The position numbers were made by a program, and so were the translations under genes. A stretch of 64,000 bases of DNA, taken from Latrodectus hesperus. Lineage: Eukaryota; Arthropoda; Arachnida; Araneae; Theridiidae. The notes below the pieces were generated by a model. That model worked only from the letters and a program-made list of their open reading frames with translations, was not told the DNA's origin and did no database searches. The stretch is taken from the NCBI GenBank assembly GCA_037975125.1, contig CM075852.1, forward strand, positions 16,126,319-16,190,318, in the 5' to 3' direction. Below, one piece after another: positions 1 to 12,000 of this stretch. Position 1 is the stretch's first letter. Each line of letters starts with the position of its first letter.

Positions 1-850
1 CTGTTGCACACTTTCCAATAGCTGTGAGTACAAATCCGCAGTAAGCATTCGACTCGTTGGTAGCAGCTTATAATCAACCACTTGACGACATATTAGCCAG
101 ACGCAAAGCATAATCTTGCGTGAGTGCATAGTGGGTCTTGCGCTGTGCGAGATAGTACCCTAAGGTGACAACCCATGTTTGAAACATTTGAGAGCGTCAT
201 ACAGGCCTAATTTTCGTCACTGGATTCAATATGGATGCGCTACATGGGCGAGAAAGCAACGATAAACAGGCTGCCATTCTTAGTTGCTTATGAACTAAAA
301 ACAGCGTGTGAGGAAACTTCTTACTAAGCCTGTACGTCTTATCTAAGCAGTGCAGATGAAATGTAACCATTTCACCGGAAACATTAAATTGTCTGACAAG
401 TTCACCACACGTTTGACTACTGACCTCCTCAATGCATGGCTTCGTCATCCACGCTCTGTGGTCGTTCGCTGTGAGTTCATTATCCATGCCTTGCCGTACG
501 TTCATTCACAGCACTATCCCCAAACGCTGGACTATTTGATGTAGCGGCTGATAAGCGCATTTTGAAGTTATAAAGCAAACAACACCAAATGAGCTTCTTC
601 GTCACATACATTTCTCTTCGCTAAGGTATGAATTACGATTGATGAATGTGCGCGATAGATCTGCTTTTATAACACGACTAATATTCCTACTCTCGATTGA
701 TTGGTGTCTCAACCATGCCATACACTAATTTGCATACTTATTCTCACTTCATTCAATGACAACGCGAAAGAACGAGGAATAATTCGCCGGAAAACTGACG
801 CCGACAAAACTCCAGCGAACAAGTGATGTCAAAAAACATCACAAAATAGG
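1..850 (-). pseudogene. mariner transposase relic (SETMAR-like lineage), cut by window edge
   Basis: Read on the minus strand, 197-505 translates to a piece of mariner transposase. It includes SSQTCGELVRQFNVSGEMV (helix-turn-helix part), then KTYRLSKKFPHT and VHKQLRMAACLSLLSR, matching the order known in mariner/SETMAR transposases. Shifted-frame continuations are visible both ways: FGDSAVNERTAR upstream near 490-530, and LYSQLLESVQQ downstream at positions 1-40. Several stops and frameshifts show it is dead. The more GC-rich stretch 600-850 is probably its non-coding 5' part. I could not fix the terminal repeat, so the right boundary is approximate, and the left end lies outside the window. 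Confidence 0.72.
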
Positions 851-1479
851 CGTTCCGAGAAAAATTTTAATTTTTCCAGAAAATTAGAAATATCTGGCAG
901 GGCACCGGCGACAAAGCAAATTATTTACATTTTTCTTTCTTTTTTTCTCCATTCGAAATAATAATTGCGTTAACTTTTATCAATATTTTTAGGATGAAAA
1001 TTAATTCAGGAAAAATCTCCTCAAATCTCATTAAATTGATATTTGAATATTAAATATAACTTTTTGATTAAATTACTTATTAAAAATTAATTAATTTATC
1101 AATGACGATAAAATAAATGAAATTTATTAATGATGATAAAATAACGAAAACTTATTTTATAAAAATTATTAAAACAATTATTTTGAATTTAATTTCATAA
1201 AATTAATAAATTTTTAAAATTTTTTATAAAATTTATTAATTTTATAAAATTATATATAAATTAAAGATATCTGTGGGATTCAAAAGGTAGAACATATTTT
1301 GTCAAATATAAAAAATGTTCAACTCTAGGAAATAAGTCATATGTTTTACAAAACATTTGAAAAATCTGATTACCAAAATAGAATTTTCTGCATAACTATA
1401 ATAGGTCTCCATATGTATGACGTAATAAAAACGAAGTAGCCAGATACATAAGAAAATCCGTCAAAAAATCGCCAATCAT
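851..1479. other. AT-rich gene-free stretch
   Basis: Low-complexity AT-rich DNA made of short A/T runs. I see no open frame, RNA gene or recognisable mobile element. Confidence 0.6.
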
Positions 1480-2000
1480 AGAATTTGGAATCGTGGATTA
1501 TAAGGCACCTGAGCTCATTGTGTTTGATGTATGCAGATTCGTAAAACTCTTTAATATTTTTAAATAACTCTTAGCTGAATTTGCATGCCCTTGAAATGGC
1601 TTGTACTCTACTTGAAAAAATGTTATCGGACCGTTACAAATCCTATTATCGCGCACGCTTGTTAGAAACATTTTCAAATAAATAATCACCTCCAATAAGA
1701 AAAAAATTTTTTTAATAATTAGCCAGCTTAAAAAAGTTTTTTCTTCTTGGCGATTGTGTAAATAATTTTTAAAACACTACCGAAAACTTATTGATAAATG
1801 AACAGATGCGTTTAAAATACCTAATTTTTATGTCAAATTCATAGTTTGTTTTAAAAGTAGCATGACTTGTCTGAAGATGATGTTCAATGTTGCATTTTTT
1901 TGACACACCAATTCCATTTAACAAGGAATTGAATTTGTATTTTAAATTGATAAATAAATGTGAAATTCCCCATTGAGTATTAAAACTATGGTCCATCTTC
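1480..2000 (-). pseudogene. possible hAT/BED-type transposase relic
   Basis: Two minus-strand open pieces (1769-1996 and 1498-1695) are out of frame with each other. The first contains NIEHHLQTSHATFKTNY, which resembles the second half of the BED-like zinc finger in domesticated and free hAT transposases (GTF2IRD2/ZBED5/EPM2AIP1 type, usually N-x-x-R-H-x5-H-x3-F). The second piece has no motif I recognise. No terminal repeats were found. This could also be chance similarity. Confidence 0.3.
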
Positions 2001-2118
2001 TTTTACTTAATCTATTAATTTTGGTGTAAAAATAAGGGAGAAAACAAAATATACATAATATTAACATATAATAAAACAGAAATGTCAAATAAAGCTTATA
2101 TTAAAGCATACTTATTTA

Positions 2119-3380
2119 CGAGGGTCACTCTGAAATTTTTGAGATACAACTAGGTTTTTAAAGTTATACTTACAAAATTTTAGGTGTGTTCAAAGTCGTC
2201 TCCTCCAGCATCAATGCACTTTTGTAGACTAATTTTCTACAGATTAAATGCCACAAGCCATTCATTTCTTCGAATAGATGAAAAAAATGCATTTATAGCC
2301 ACATCAATTCCTTCTTCTAAATGAAAACGACGTCCACGTAAGTTCTTTTTTAGATTAAAGAATAGCCAAAAGTTGCACATAGCTAGATCAGGTGAATATG
2401 ACGGATGCTCGATCACTTTAATTTGTTTTTGTTTAAGAAACTCAACTGTTAATCCGGCTGTATGTGAAGATGCATTGTCATGGTGAAGCATTAGTCCCCT
2501 AACAATCAGTTCTTGTAGAATTTCTGGAAGACATTTAGTGGTATACCAGTTTGCTGTTACTGTCTTCTGTCCTTCCAACTTGATGGCTTTGACCAATCCC
2601 ATACTTCTGAAGAAAACGGCATAGATAACTTTTTTCAGTGCGCGTTGTTTTTTCACCATTGTCGGCGTGGGATCATCTTCAAAGACCCATACTTTGCTTT
2701 CTTGACGTGTTGGAACGTCAAAAACAGTATGTACATTTCATCACCTGTTACAATTTTAGAAATGATCCGGTGGCCACCATCATTCAGCATATTAAGAGTT
2801 TCTTTACTGATTCTGACACGCTCCTCTTTTTGATGCTCAGTTAGATTCTGGGGAACCCAACGGCAAACTACTTTTTCATATGTAATTCTTCATGAATGAT
2901 TTTGTGTGTGGCTGCGGATCCAATGTTAAGTTCCTTCTGTATCATTTGATAGGTACAGCGATTATCAACCATTAACATTTTTCGTATGGCAGACACATTA
3001 TCCGGGATTACTGCCGACGGCGGCCTTCCTGTGTGTTCTTCATCCTGAAGAAAATTGCGACCTCTTCTAAATTCTCTAAACCATCTGAATACAGTAGCAC
3101 GAGCTGGAGATTCATCACCAAATGCTAATTGCAACCGTTGAACGCATTCTTCTTGATTTAATCCTGCTTTGAAATCGTAGAAAATCATAGCGCGAAAATG
3201 TTCTCGCGTCAACTCCATTTTCTCTTCTGTTTAAAATTTATTCCACGCTAAACAAGTTGAAGTAAGTCAGTAAACAATCGTCTTCTGTGTTAAAATACTT
3301 TGTACTTTAAAATTAAACCGTTATTTTTATTTTGTAAATTCTAGTCTGCGCGTATCTCAAAAATTTCAGAGTAACCCTCG
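2119..3380 (-). mobile_element. full-length mariner (Tc1/mariner) element, inactive
   Basis: A 1262-bp element bounded by inverted repeats of about 29 bp (2119-2147 and 3352-3380) that differ at one position. TA dinucleotides flank both ends (2117-2118 and 3381-3382), as expected for a mariner TA target-site duplication. Length, repeat length and target are typical of mariner. The transposase runs on the minus strand and is broken; see the separate entry. It lies in the 3' flank of the DYNLRB gene, and no gene is disrupted. Confidence 0.9.
2237..3218 (-). pseudogene. mariner transposase, two frameshifts and a mutated catalytic triad
   Basis: The N-terminal half (3218-2868, 116 codons) carries the paired helix-turn-helix DNA-binding region. 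Visible motifs are FRAMIFYDFKAG, TVFRWFREFRRGR and DEEHTGRPPSAV, then a second HTH ending HMKK. The catalytic half (2659-2237) carries LHHDNASSHTA and YSPDLAMCNFWLF. The first catalytic Asp (VTGDE, near 2750) is in the linking stretch. A frameshift with a stop follows HMKK at about 2867, and a second frameshift lies near 2720, just after VTGDE. The second Asp (HDN) is present, but the third, normally the D of APCDF 34 residues later, is Asn here. The protein would be inactive even with an open frame. It is a decayed copy whose ends stayed recognisable. Confidence 0.9.
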
Positions 3381-3382
3381 TA

Positions 3383-6300
3383 AAACCATCTACTGTCTGG
3401 ATCTTATGAAAGCAGCAATAGACAAATGTCTGTATTGAGATAGCAATCATAGAAGCAGATAGGTGAATTTCTTTTTGGGAAATAAGGTTTACGAAAATCT
3501 GGTGCAAAGGAGAAAATAAATGACAAGTTGCAATTTGCTTTGTTTTATACATGTTAAACACATTACTTCTACACCTATATGGTTAATCATTAAAAATGTA
3601 GTACTCAGTACATATTTTATTAAAAACTGAAATACTTTTATTATGGTCTTGCAGTAGAAAACGCATGCAAAAAGGTGGAGGACACAATGGTACACAGATA
3701 TACAAGAAAAACTTTAATTTACATTAAAGTTAATATTAAAGAAAAACAAAGTTCTTCCAAAAATTTTGTAATTTAGTGATTTATTTGTGTGCCCTTTCCT
3801 GATGAAAGTCATTACATTCTTTTATTTCAAAATCAAACCTTTTAAATTATCATCAAAAGACCCTTGTATTTAATATGTTGCAAAAATAATTGCTAGCTTA
3901 TATATCTTTCATTCAAATACTAATTATTATGTTGTTGTCATGTGCCACAGCTAGGCCGGCAATATGGGGTGCGCTGCTCCACTTTTTCAACACTGAACCA
4001 TAATTATTATAAAATATATTAATCAATTTTTTAATATCAATTGATAAGCAATGCGTAATTCAAAATAAAATAAACAATTTTATGATAACTTTAGTTTTGA
4101 CGTATAAATTTCTAAATAAAATAAATCCTGGATAAAAGTTATAATTCTGAAATTCAATTCCGAATTAAATAATCCCTGAATTCGTACATTTATTACTTGC
4201 AGTTTGAAGTTCATTTTAAACTATGAGAATCTATAGAGCAGGCTTGTTTAAAGTGCGCCCCAAAAACCTTTAGAATGTGGTCCAAACGCAAATTATAAAA
4301 TTATTTAAATTTACACATTTTTATGAAAACGAATTGTTTGCAATATGATTCATATATAATCGATTCGTTGAGATCTATTTTGAAATAAAAATTTTAATAA
4401 AATCATCTTAGTCTGTCCTGATGTATTAAACCCACTAATAAAGGTTGAAATATGTTATTTGCTTGATCATACTATTTTTTAGCGGCTATTAGAAATCACA
4501 GAACTTTGGTAGAATGAGAGAGACAGGGGAAAAAATTTCTACATTTACTTCTTCTCCCACACTGCTATTTTTACACAAAGATTACATACCCCACGATAAA
4601 TATCCCAATTTTCACAACTTTTGGCTTTTGGGAGTGCCTATATTTGTGAAGTTATTTTCAAGAATGAAGCATACAAAAAAAAACAAAGGGCTAAGATCAC
4701 TGACAAGTATCTTGAAAATGCATTAATATTTGCATCCTCATCTATTGAATCCAATATTGATTTGCTTGTTCAACAAAAACAAATTCATCCATCTCATTAA
4801 TTTAAATTCAAAAAATAATAGTAATAATTTAATTAATTGTAATAATACTAAAAGATCATTTTTATTTCAATTTGTTCAAAAAATATTGTACATGTGGCCC
4901 AGCAAATTTATTTTCTTTGCAATGTATCCTTCAAATAGTCATACTTTAGACACTCATGCAATAGAGCCTTAGTCTCCGAAAAGTGACGCCTAGTGTAAGA
5001 AACATACGATTTTTGAACAAAAAATTAATTTCAGAAACAATGAATTTCAGGAGAAAAATAAAAAATGTGCAAAACATAAAGATTACCATAAATATCAATT
5101 ATTGTATTTCTGCATTATCTAAATCTTCCTACCAAAAGGGTTTACAACTTTAACAGAGAATGGTGAATCCAACTCTGAGAAGATATTGCCTTGATTGTTT
5201 CTCTACAAATGTAAGGCTAATTTAATCAAACGTACAGTTTATGTGGATGTGAACCATTTCAAAAATTCATATTAGAAATGGGAATCGAATCCATAAACAG
5301 TTGAATTGAAGGCTTGAATGCTGAGTATTTAGCTCCCATCTCAATTTTATAAATATTGGTTGTAATAGAGTGTGGGTGACATACTGTATGTCTCAATTCA
5401 GAAATGCATCTAGTTTTTGCAGATATTAAGCCATACTCAATCAAAAATATTAAAATTTTGCCATTTCAAATTCTAGAAAGTATCCCACGATACAATTTTA
5501 ATAGTGTACATAGTAAAATTGTGTCACATAATACATTCCAAAACTTTAAATCACAACATTCAACTTTGTTTATTAAGATTAAGGTCTCTAGAAAATTCAA
5601 AAAAGCATGAATTCCAATAAATGATGCAACTATATTAAAAAAAGAAAAAAACAATCGTTACATTTTACAAATAAGACAGGTAAATGACATGCATCTAATC
5701 AGCAATGTTTGTTTGTTTGTTAAAAATTTGAATCATTTAAATGATTCAAATTTAAAAACATACAGAATTATACTAAAAGACATACAGAATAAAAGGTAAG
5801 CGGAAAATTAATTGATGTACCAATGTGGCCAGCTTCGTCAGGGGGTGTTGACCACACTGGAACAAAATATGGCTTTTCTGCAAAGAATGGAGACTAAAGT
5901 CTAAATCAGGCCATTATAATCCGAGGCCATTGCAATTTTTTTTAACTTAAGATAATTACACAATAAATATAATGAAGAAACTCATAATTGCCAAGACAAA
6001 ATAACAAGTTAATAGTTGCCAAGATAAAATTCCAAATCTGCAAAATTGCATATAAATACAGAAAGTAAATAAAATAAATACATAAATTGAAAGACTAGGT
6101 ATCTATTGGCATTTCACGTTTCTTATAAGACCTTTAAGGCTTGGGTGACCCTTCTGTAGTTTATAACTTTGCCTTATTCTTATAACCAATGCTCTACTAG
6201 CCAAATAGTGTTTAATAAAATTAACTGGAATAATATCAATTACAATGTTTTTCAGTTTTTTTATTTGTTTTTTGATGTTATTATAATTATTACAAATAAT

Positions 6301-7900
6301 ATAAATCCTATTTTATTGATTGATTAAAAATAACATTTTTATAAATTTTAATAGATACACAATTAAAAAAAATTGTTAATTTATTTAAAAGTTAAAATCA
6401 TTAATTTTGTTGTAAATATCAATATATGTGTATTTTTTACTGCAATCCTTGTAAATCCAATTATCCAAAAATTCAGTTTTTAAATTATTGTTGTTTTCAA
6501 TTTTAATTCTTAAGATAGTAATAATAGTCTTCATACACATTATGAAATTCAAAAAAATTAATAATAGTAAACTCATCAATGTATCTGTAAGCAAATAGCA
6601 TCTGAATAATGAAAGATTTATTTTTATTTTTATTTTATTTATTTATTCTTTTTTTTGTAAAAATACAATAAATTTGAAAAAGACTAGAAAACTCTTAAGC
6701 CTGAGAGATACTACTAACCTGTATATATAAAGTTTCTCCCCATAATAAATATAATTAATATGTATGCAAAATGTACAAAGATCTTTCTCCCCTAATTTAA
6801 ATCAATATTTAAAAATGAACCAAAATCATAAAACATTATGACATCAAGAAGTTTATCAAGTATGATGCCAGTGAAGAGATCCTTGAAGTCATATGATGAA
6901 ACATTAATTTTATGAAAAGAAACAAGATCAATAATTAGTTTATTATTCTTGATTATTCATGAAATATTATTCATATTATTGAGAATCAATAATATTTTTA
7001 ATGATATTTAAATAATATGAAAATAAATTGCCAAATTTATCTGCATATATGTGACATCCAGATATAATGAATCAAAATTTAAATGGGATTTGATAAAATT
7101 TAAGATAAATAGTAATGTAAGGAACATTAAAATTGACATGCTTAGTTTTTAAACCTTTTATAAAAATAAATATTTTTTAAATATAGAAGTTTTAGCTGAG
7201 TTAATAATTTTATAGGTTATTAAATTAGAAATTTCTTCATTCGTTGGTGGTAAAATTTTTTTACAAAAAAAAAAAAAAACTTTATTACATGCTTATTTAC
7301 TGGAGTTATAATAGAAGGTTTTTGAAGTTTCTTTATAGAATACTTAAGAAATTTTTTATTAATTAAATTTAAAAGTTTTTATATTCTCTTTAAATTTATT
7401 GTAAAAGTCCCATTTCCACTGAGAGAAAAATTCCATTGGAACTGAATATGAAGCAGAAACCTTAAAAATAAATTTATCAGTATCATTGAGTGAAAATTTT
7501 AGGATATGTTTATAGTTATAGTACTGTATGGGTCTAAATGTAGTACCTTAATTCCTAATTTTTTTAAATTCAGCATTCAATACAACATCAGTAAATATAT
7601 ATTGAAAAGAAGAATTGACAAATTTATATTGTATTTAGGGTCATTACAGAAAGAATCTGCCCTTTCTTTCTTAATATTTACATTACTACAAAATTTATTA
7701 TAATTAAAAACATATCTGCCAAAAAGTAAATCATAATTAAAAATACATTTAATTTCAATATTATTTAATGGAAAAATATTGATAAGCACTAATAATATTT
7801 ACAAATTTAATTTTATCATTTAATGGTGTTTAAATAAAATTACAAAATATAATTTAATATCTTTATTAGAGTTGAGATTTAGTTTACTTAGTTTATATTT
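3383..7900. other. AT-rich intergenic DNA, no gene seen
   Basis: Mostly A/T-rich sequence with only short chance frames. Less AT-rich islands at 3935-3990, 4230-4300, 4870-4930 and 5815-5930 may be ends of decayed transposons, but none could be assigned. A perfect 30-bp palindrome sits at 5724-5753. Confidence 0.55.
5724..5753. repeat. perfect 30-bp palindrome
   Basis: Fifteen bases on each side of the centre (between 5738 and 5739) are exact reverse complements with no loop. The core is CATTTAAATG. It lies in gene-free AT-rich DNA. Confidence 0.85.
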
Positions 7901-7999
7901 AAAAATACCAAAAATTAAAATCTTAAAATGTTCATTACTAAAATTAAAGTTATGAAACTAATATAAAAGAATTTAATGTATAATAAAAGCTAATGGAAC

Positions 8000-8222
8000 A
8001 ATGAAAAATACACAGCAATGATTATGAAAAATGATAGAAATTTATTTTATTAATAAAATTACATATTGTAGTTTTATTTCATTGGATAAGCAAAATATTT
8101 TTATTCATTTTAAGGAATAATTTATGAGGTCAGTGATTTTACTTCCATTTGCAAATAGAAACTTCATAATTGCAGGAAAGTCTTTGTTTTGGTGACTTCA
8201 AAACTTGTCAAGAATGATAAAA
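8000..8222 (+). repeat. copy 1 of a ~220-bp local direct duplication
   Basis: This stretch and 9380-9603 align in the same orientation over their whole length. Shared blocks include TTCATTGGATAAGCAAA, ATTCATTTTAAGGAATAATT, TTACTTCCATTT and GTCTTTGTTTTGGTGA, followed by TTCAAAACTTGTCAAGAA. The copies have diverged by substitutions and small indels. This copy lies downstream of the DYNLRB stop codon; the other is in the last intron. Confidence 0.8.
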
Positions 8223-8447
8223 AGGAATTTCGATTGCTAACTCATTTTGTTTCCAAGTAATCAGAATATGTATAAATGAAATGCTGTTTTAAACAAAATC
8301 AATAAGCACTTATTATAAGATAACTGGAAATTCAGGGAGAATTTTAGAAGGAACATAAGTGTAATTCCTTTAGATCTTTAATGCTATCAAAAATAATTCA
8401 AAAAAAGGATTATTTATTTAAATCTGATTTATAGTTCTAGCAGAAAA

Positions 8448-8480
8448 CTTAATTTTATCACTGAGACTGATAAAATTAAG
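8448..8480. repeat. 13-bp inverted repeat, 7-nt loop
   Basis: Arms 8448-8460 and 8468-8480 are exact reverse complements around CTGAGAC. It sits in the 3' flank, possibly the 3' UTR, of the DYNLRB gene. No function is assigned. Confidence 0.6.
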
Positions 8481-9042
8481 AACTTCACATAACATCTAAT
8501 TCATTTATTAACAGTGTGAGTTGAATAAAAATAAAATACCTTAAAATATGTGATGGATGGTGTGAGATGTATTAAATATGGCTTATTTATCCAAATTCTA
8601 CACTAAAATTATTAAATAGTACAATATAAAAAAAGAATTTTTCAAAAATGAATTGAAATTATTGTAAAAACACTTACAATGAAAGTAAATAATTTCTTTA
8701 GCAGAATTTCATATTTTTATTTCAAAAAAGGTGAAACAGTAAATTACTTAAATAATGAGAGAAATATTAAAATTTTAAAGCTCATACATAATTTATACAA
8801 TTAACGAAAAACATCATAATTACAAATAGTTAATTCACAGAGGAAAATTTTATATTTAAATGTATTTACTTTTAAAAAGTAGAAAATAACTATTAAAATT
8901 TTTTTCAAACATTTTAAAAAGTAAAATATATGTTAATATATGACAATGCAAAAATACATACTAACATTTTAAAATTAATAAAAATTTCAAACTGAATAAC
9001 ACATTACATTTTCAGTTTACATGTGGTTGTATAATTCTTTTT

Positions 9043-9086
9043 TCATTCATTGGGATTTTGAACAACAATCATCATGTATTCTTTAT
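9043..9086 (-). CDS. DYNLRB1: DYNLRB exon 4 (last)
   Basis: Acceptor AG at 9088-9087 after a TTTATACATTTC tract. It encodes [13 protein letters not shown] and TGA at 9045-9043. The first codon is split: G from exon 3 plus AT gives Asp. Confidence 0.93.
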
Positions 9087-12000
9087 CTGAAATGTATAAA
9101 ATTTTATTGAGAACTGTTACTAATAGAATTGCTGTAAGTATTAATAAATTATGTTTTATACAAAGAGCAAGTACAGAAATCACATGAAAAACAGTATATT
9201 TTAATATTAATATGAGAAATGAATATCTTAAAACAAAGTTTGCTAAAAATATTTTATAGTAAAAACAAAATAGTTCTGAAATGCATGCTTCTTAAATAAA
9301 TGGTCTGATGTTCATTATTTAACAAACATCAAAACTCAAAATATAACATTTAAATTGCAATAACATATTAAAATCATTGAGAAAAATACACTGCAGTGAT
9401 AATAAAAAATGCTAGAAGTTAAATAATTGTATTTGATTCATAAAACTACATTTTGTAGTTTCATTGGATAAGCAAACATTTTTATTCATTTTAAGGAATA
9501 ATTTAAGTGAACTGTGACTTTACTTCCATTTTCACACACACAAATTGAAACTTCATAATTACAGGGAAGTCTTTGTTTTGGTGATTTCAAAACTTGTCAA
9601 GAAAAGTAGTAAGAAATTGTGATTTCATAATATAATAAAAATTTTATAAAAGGTTGATATTTTTTGAAAAAGCCTATGATAATACTGAATTTAAAAATTA
9701 AATTTAACAAAGATAACTTTCTTTTGTGAAATCTAATTTTATTTCAGTACATTATTAATATTCAATCCAAACTTTATATAAGAATAAAAAAATATATGAT
9801 GTAAAAATAGTAGGTAACTCTACAACTTAGAAGAAAAGTTTAAAATCAAGTGATTGCCGATTATTTGAAGATTATTTATTGAAAATATTTATTACAATCA
9901 AAATAGAGGGGTTTTTTACAGTAAAATTTTCAGAATGTAAATAAATAAGGAACAATTCTAAACTAATTACTTTTGTTTATAACATCATAGCATCATCACA
10001 GTAACATAAATCAATACAAATTATATAACACAGAACTGCTTATGAATTGATATAAAGTTTGACTCTTTTCATGTTGGTGGGAGAAAAAGGATAGCATTCA
10101 TTCCAGTCAAAACATAAAACCAAACTCCAAAATATTGATTACTTATCATCCACAGATAAAAAACAAATAAATAAGGAAACAAGCAAACAGATAAATTACT
10201 GATTTCGAATTTCAAAATATTGAAAAACAAAAATTTTCGTATATAATATAATTAAAACTAAAACATATATAAAATAACAGAAAAAATCAATATCTATACA
10301 ATAACAAAATTTAAATAAAAATGAAGAAACTTATTGCTCTTAGAAAAGCAAATAGGGTTCTATGGGGTGGCTCCCCCAACAAATCAGATAAAGTTAAAAT
10401 ATTACAACTTAAAATAGTAAATGACATTAATTAAAATATAAACATGAAATTAAAATATGAAAAACAGTAAATGGTTCATTCCATGTTTCATGCCAGGGAT
10501 TTAGTTAATTTAAAAATAAATGTCTGTGTGTGAAATTTTATGTGTCCAATACAAAGGCAAATCAATCTCACATCAGCACATTGTATTGGTAGAACTGTTA
10601 ATGAGGTGAAGTATGGAAATATGGCATTCAATTTATTATTAACTGGCATGTTCCATGTCTCTTGCCAATGGAATTGATTGCAGAGAAGGGCAGGATGCAG
10701 ATTTATTGAGAGGGCATTAACCCTCTCAATATTAAAATTTTATAACTAATCAATTCAAAAACAGAAATAATTTCTCCCCTTTTGAGTTTAAAAAAAACTA
10801 AAAGTATATTTTAACATATTAAATTTAAAATAATTAGTCTCTCATAAAAGTTACTTTAATTAAAAACATTTTTAACAAAAATATGTATATTCCCCATAAT
10901 AAGAAACAAAATGTAATCTTTCTCAAAAGAATTAGAGAAAATTCCAAGGATTTGATACAATTGGTATTAATAAGTTAAACTATATCAAGTAACATAAAAA
11001 ATTACGCTAAAATTTTATATATATATAAAAATTATAAAATATTATACCTGGAGCAATTAATATTTCATTCTTTTTTGATCTCACTCTAAGAAATGTGAGT
11101 TCATTTGTGTTATCTAACTCTTTCACTGTTTGACGTGCTTTGTCCAGAAGATGAGAAATTAAGCCAGCATATTCTATAGTTGTATTATTATCCATGGAAG
11201 ATTTTATGGGAATTCCTAAAGTAATAAAATTACATTAAATAAAAAAAATTGTACTCATAAGTATAAACACATTAAGATACACAATTTTTGTTGAGATGTG
11301 AAATGACTTATAAAAATTAAAAATAATAAGTTAAAACATAATGAAAGCAAAAAATATGACTAATAATGCAGATGTTATAATGTAAGCAAATAAATTTTCA
11401 ATGTAAAAATTTTTTTAAATATTTCTGAAATTAAATATTATAACCTATCATATTTAGAAAAAGGAGCCTAATAAACTGATTCCAAAAAACAGGAAAAAAA
11501 AATTAAATACTATTTTAAAATGTAATTTTTTTTTTTACAAAATTGAATAATATTAAAATAAGATATATAAAAACCCCAGGAGAATATAATTTAAACCCTT
11601 TAAAATATATATTAAATTTTAAAAAATTTCATCATAAAATTAAAATGTACTATGCATTTCATATTAATTTCTATCTCTGAGTTAAAAGTGATGGACAAAA
11701 ATTTTAAAATATTTATAATGGAGTATAATTTTTAGCAATTTTTTTAATATATAAAAAATGAGTGATTTTAAATTTGCAATTACTTTACTTTCATTCTGTT
11801 TGGTGACTTTCCCAACACTTATTTTCAGCCATAATTTGCTATATGATTTGAGACTCATTAGAAAAATTTAAGAACTCCTGGCATCAAAATGTCACCCAAA
11901 AATTTGTTTTAGAGAAGGTATTTTGGTAAAAGACTAAGTACCTGTACAGATTTGATGTGATTTCCAATTTTTGCACCCAATGTTGCACAGTTATCTCATC

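Noticed and set aside
4514..4972. Two adjacent plus-strand frames (70 and 80 codons)
   Set aside because: Asn/Phe/Ile-rich composition typical of translated AT-rich DNA; no motif and no codon continuity between them.
11007..11195. A separate 62-aa gene starting at the ATG at 11195
   Set aside because: This Met is internal to DYNLRB exon 3 (SSMDN), and the C-terminal residues after IAP read into an intron.
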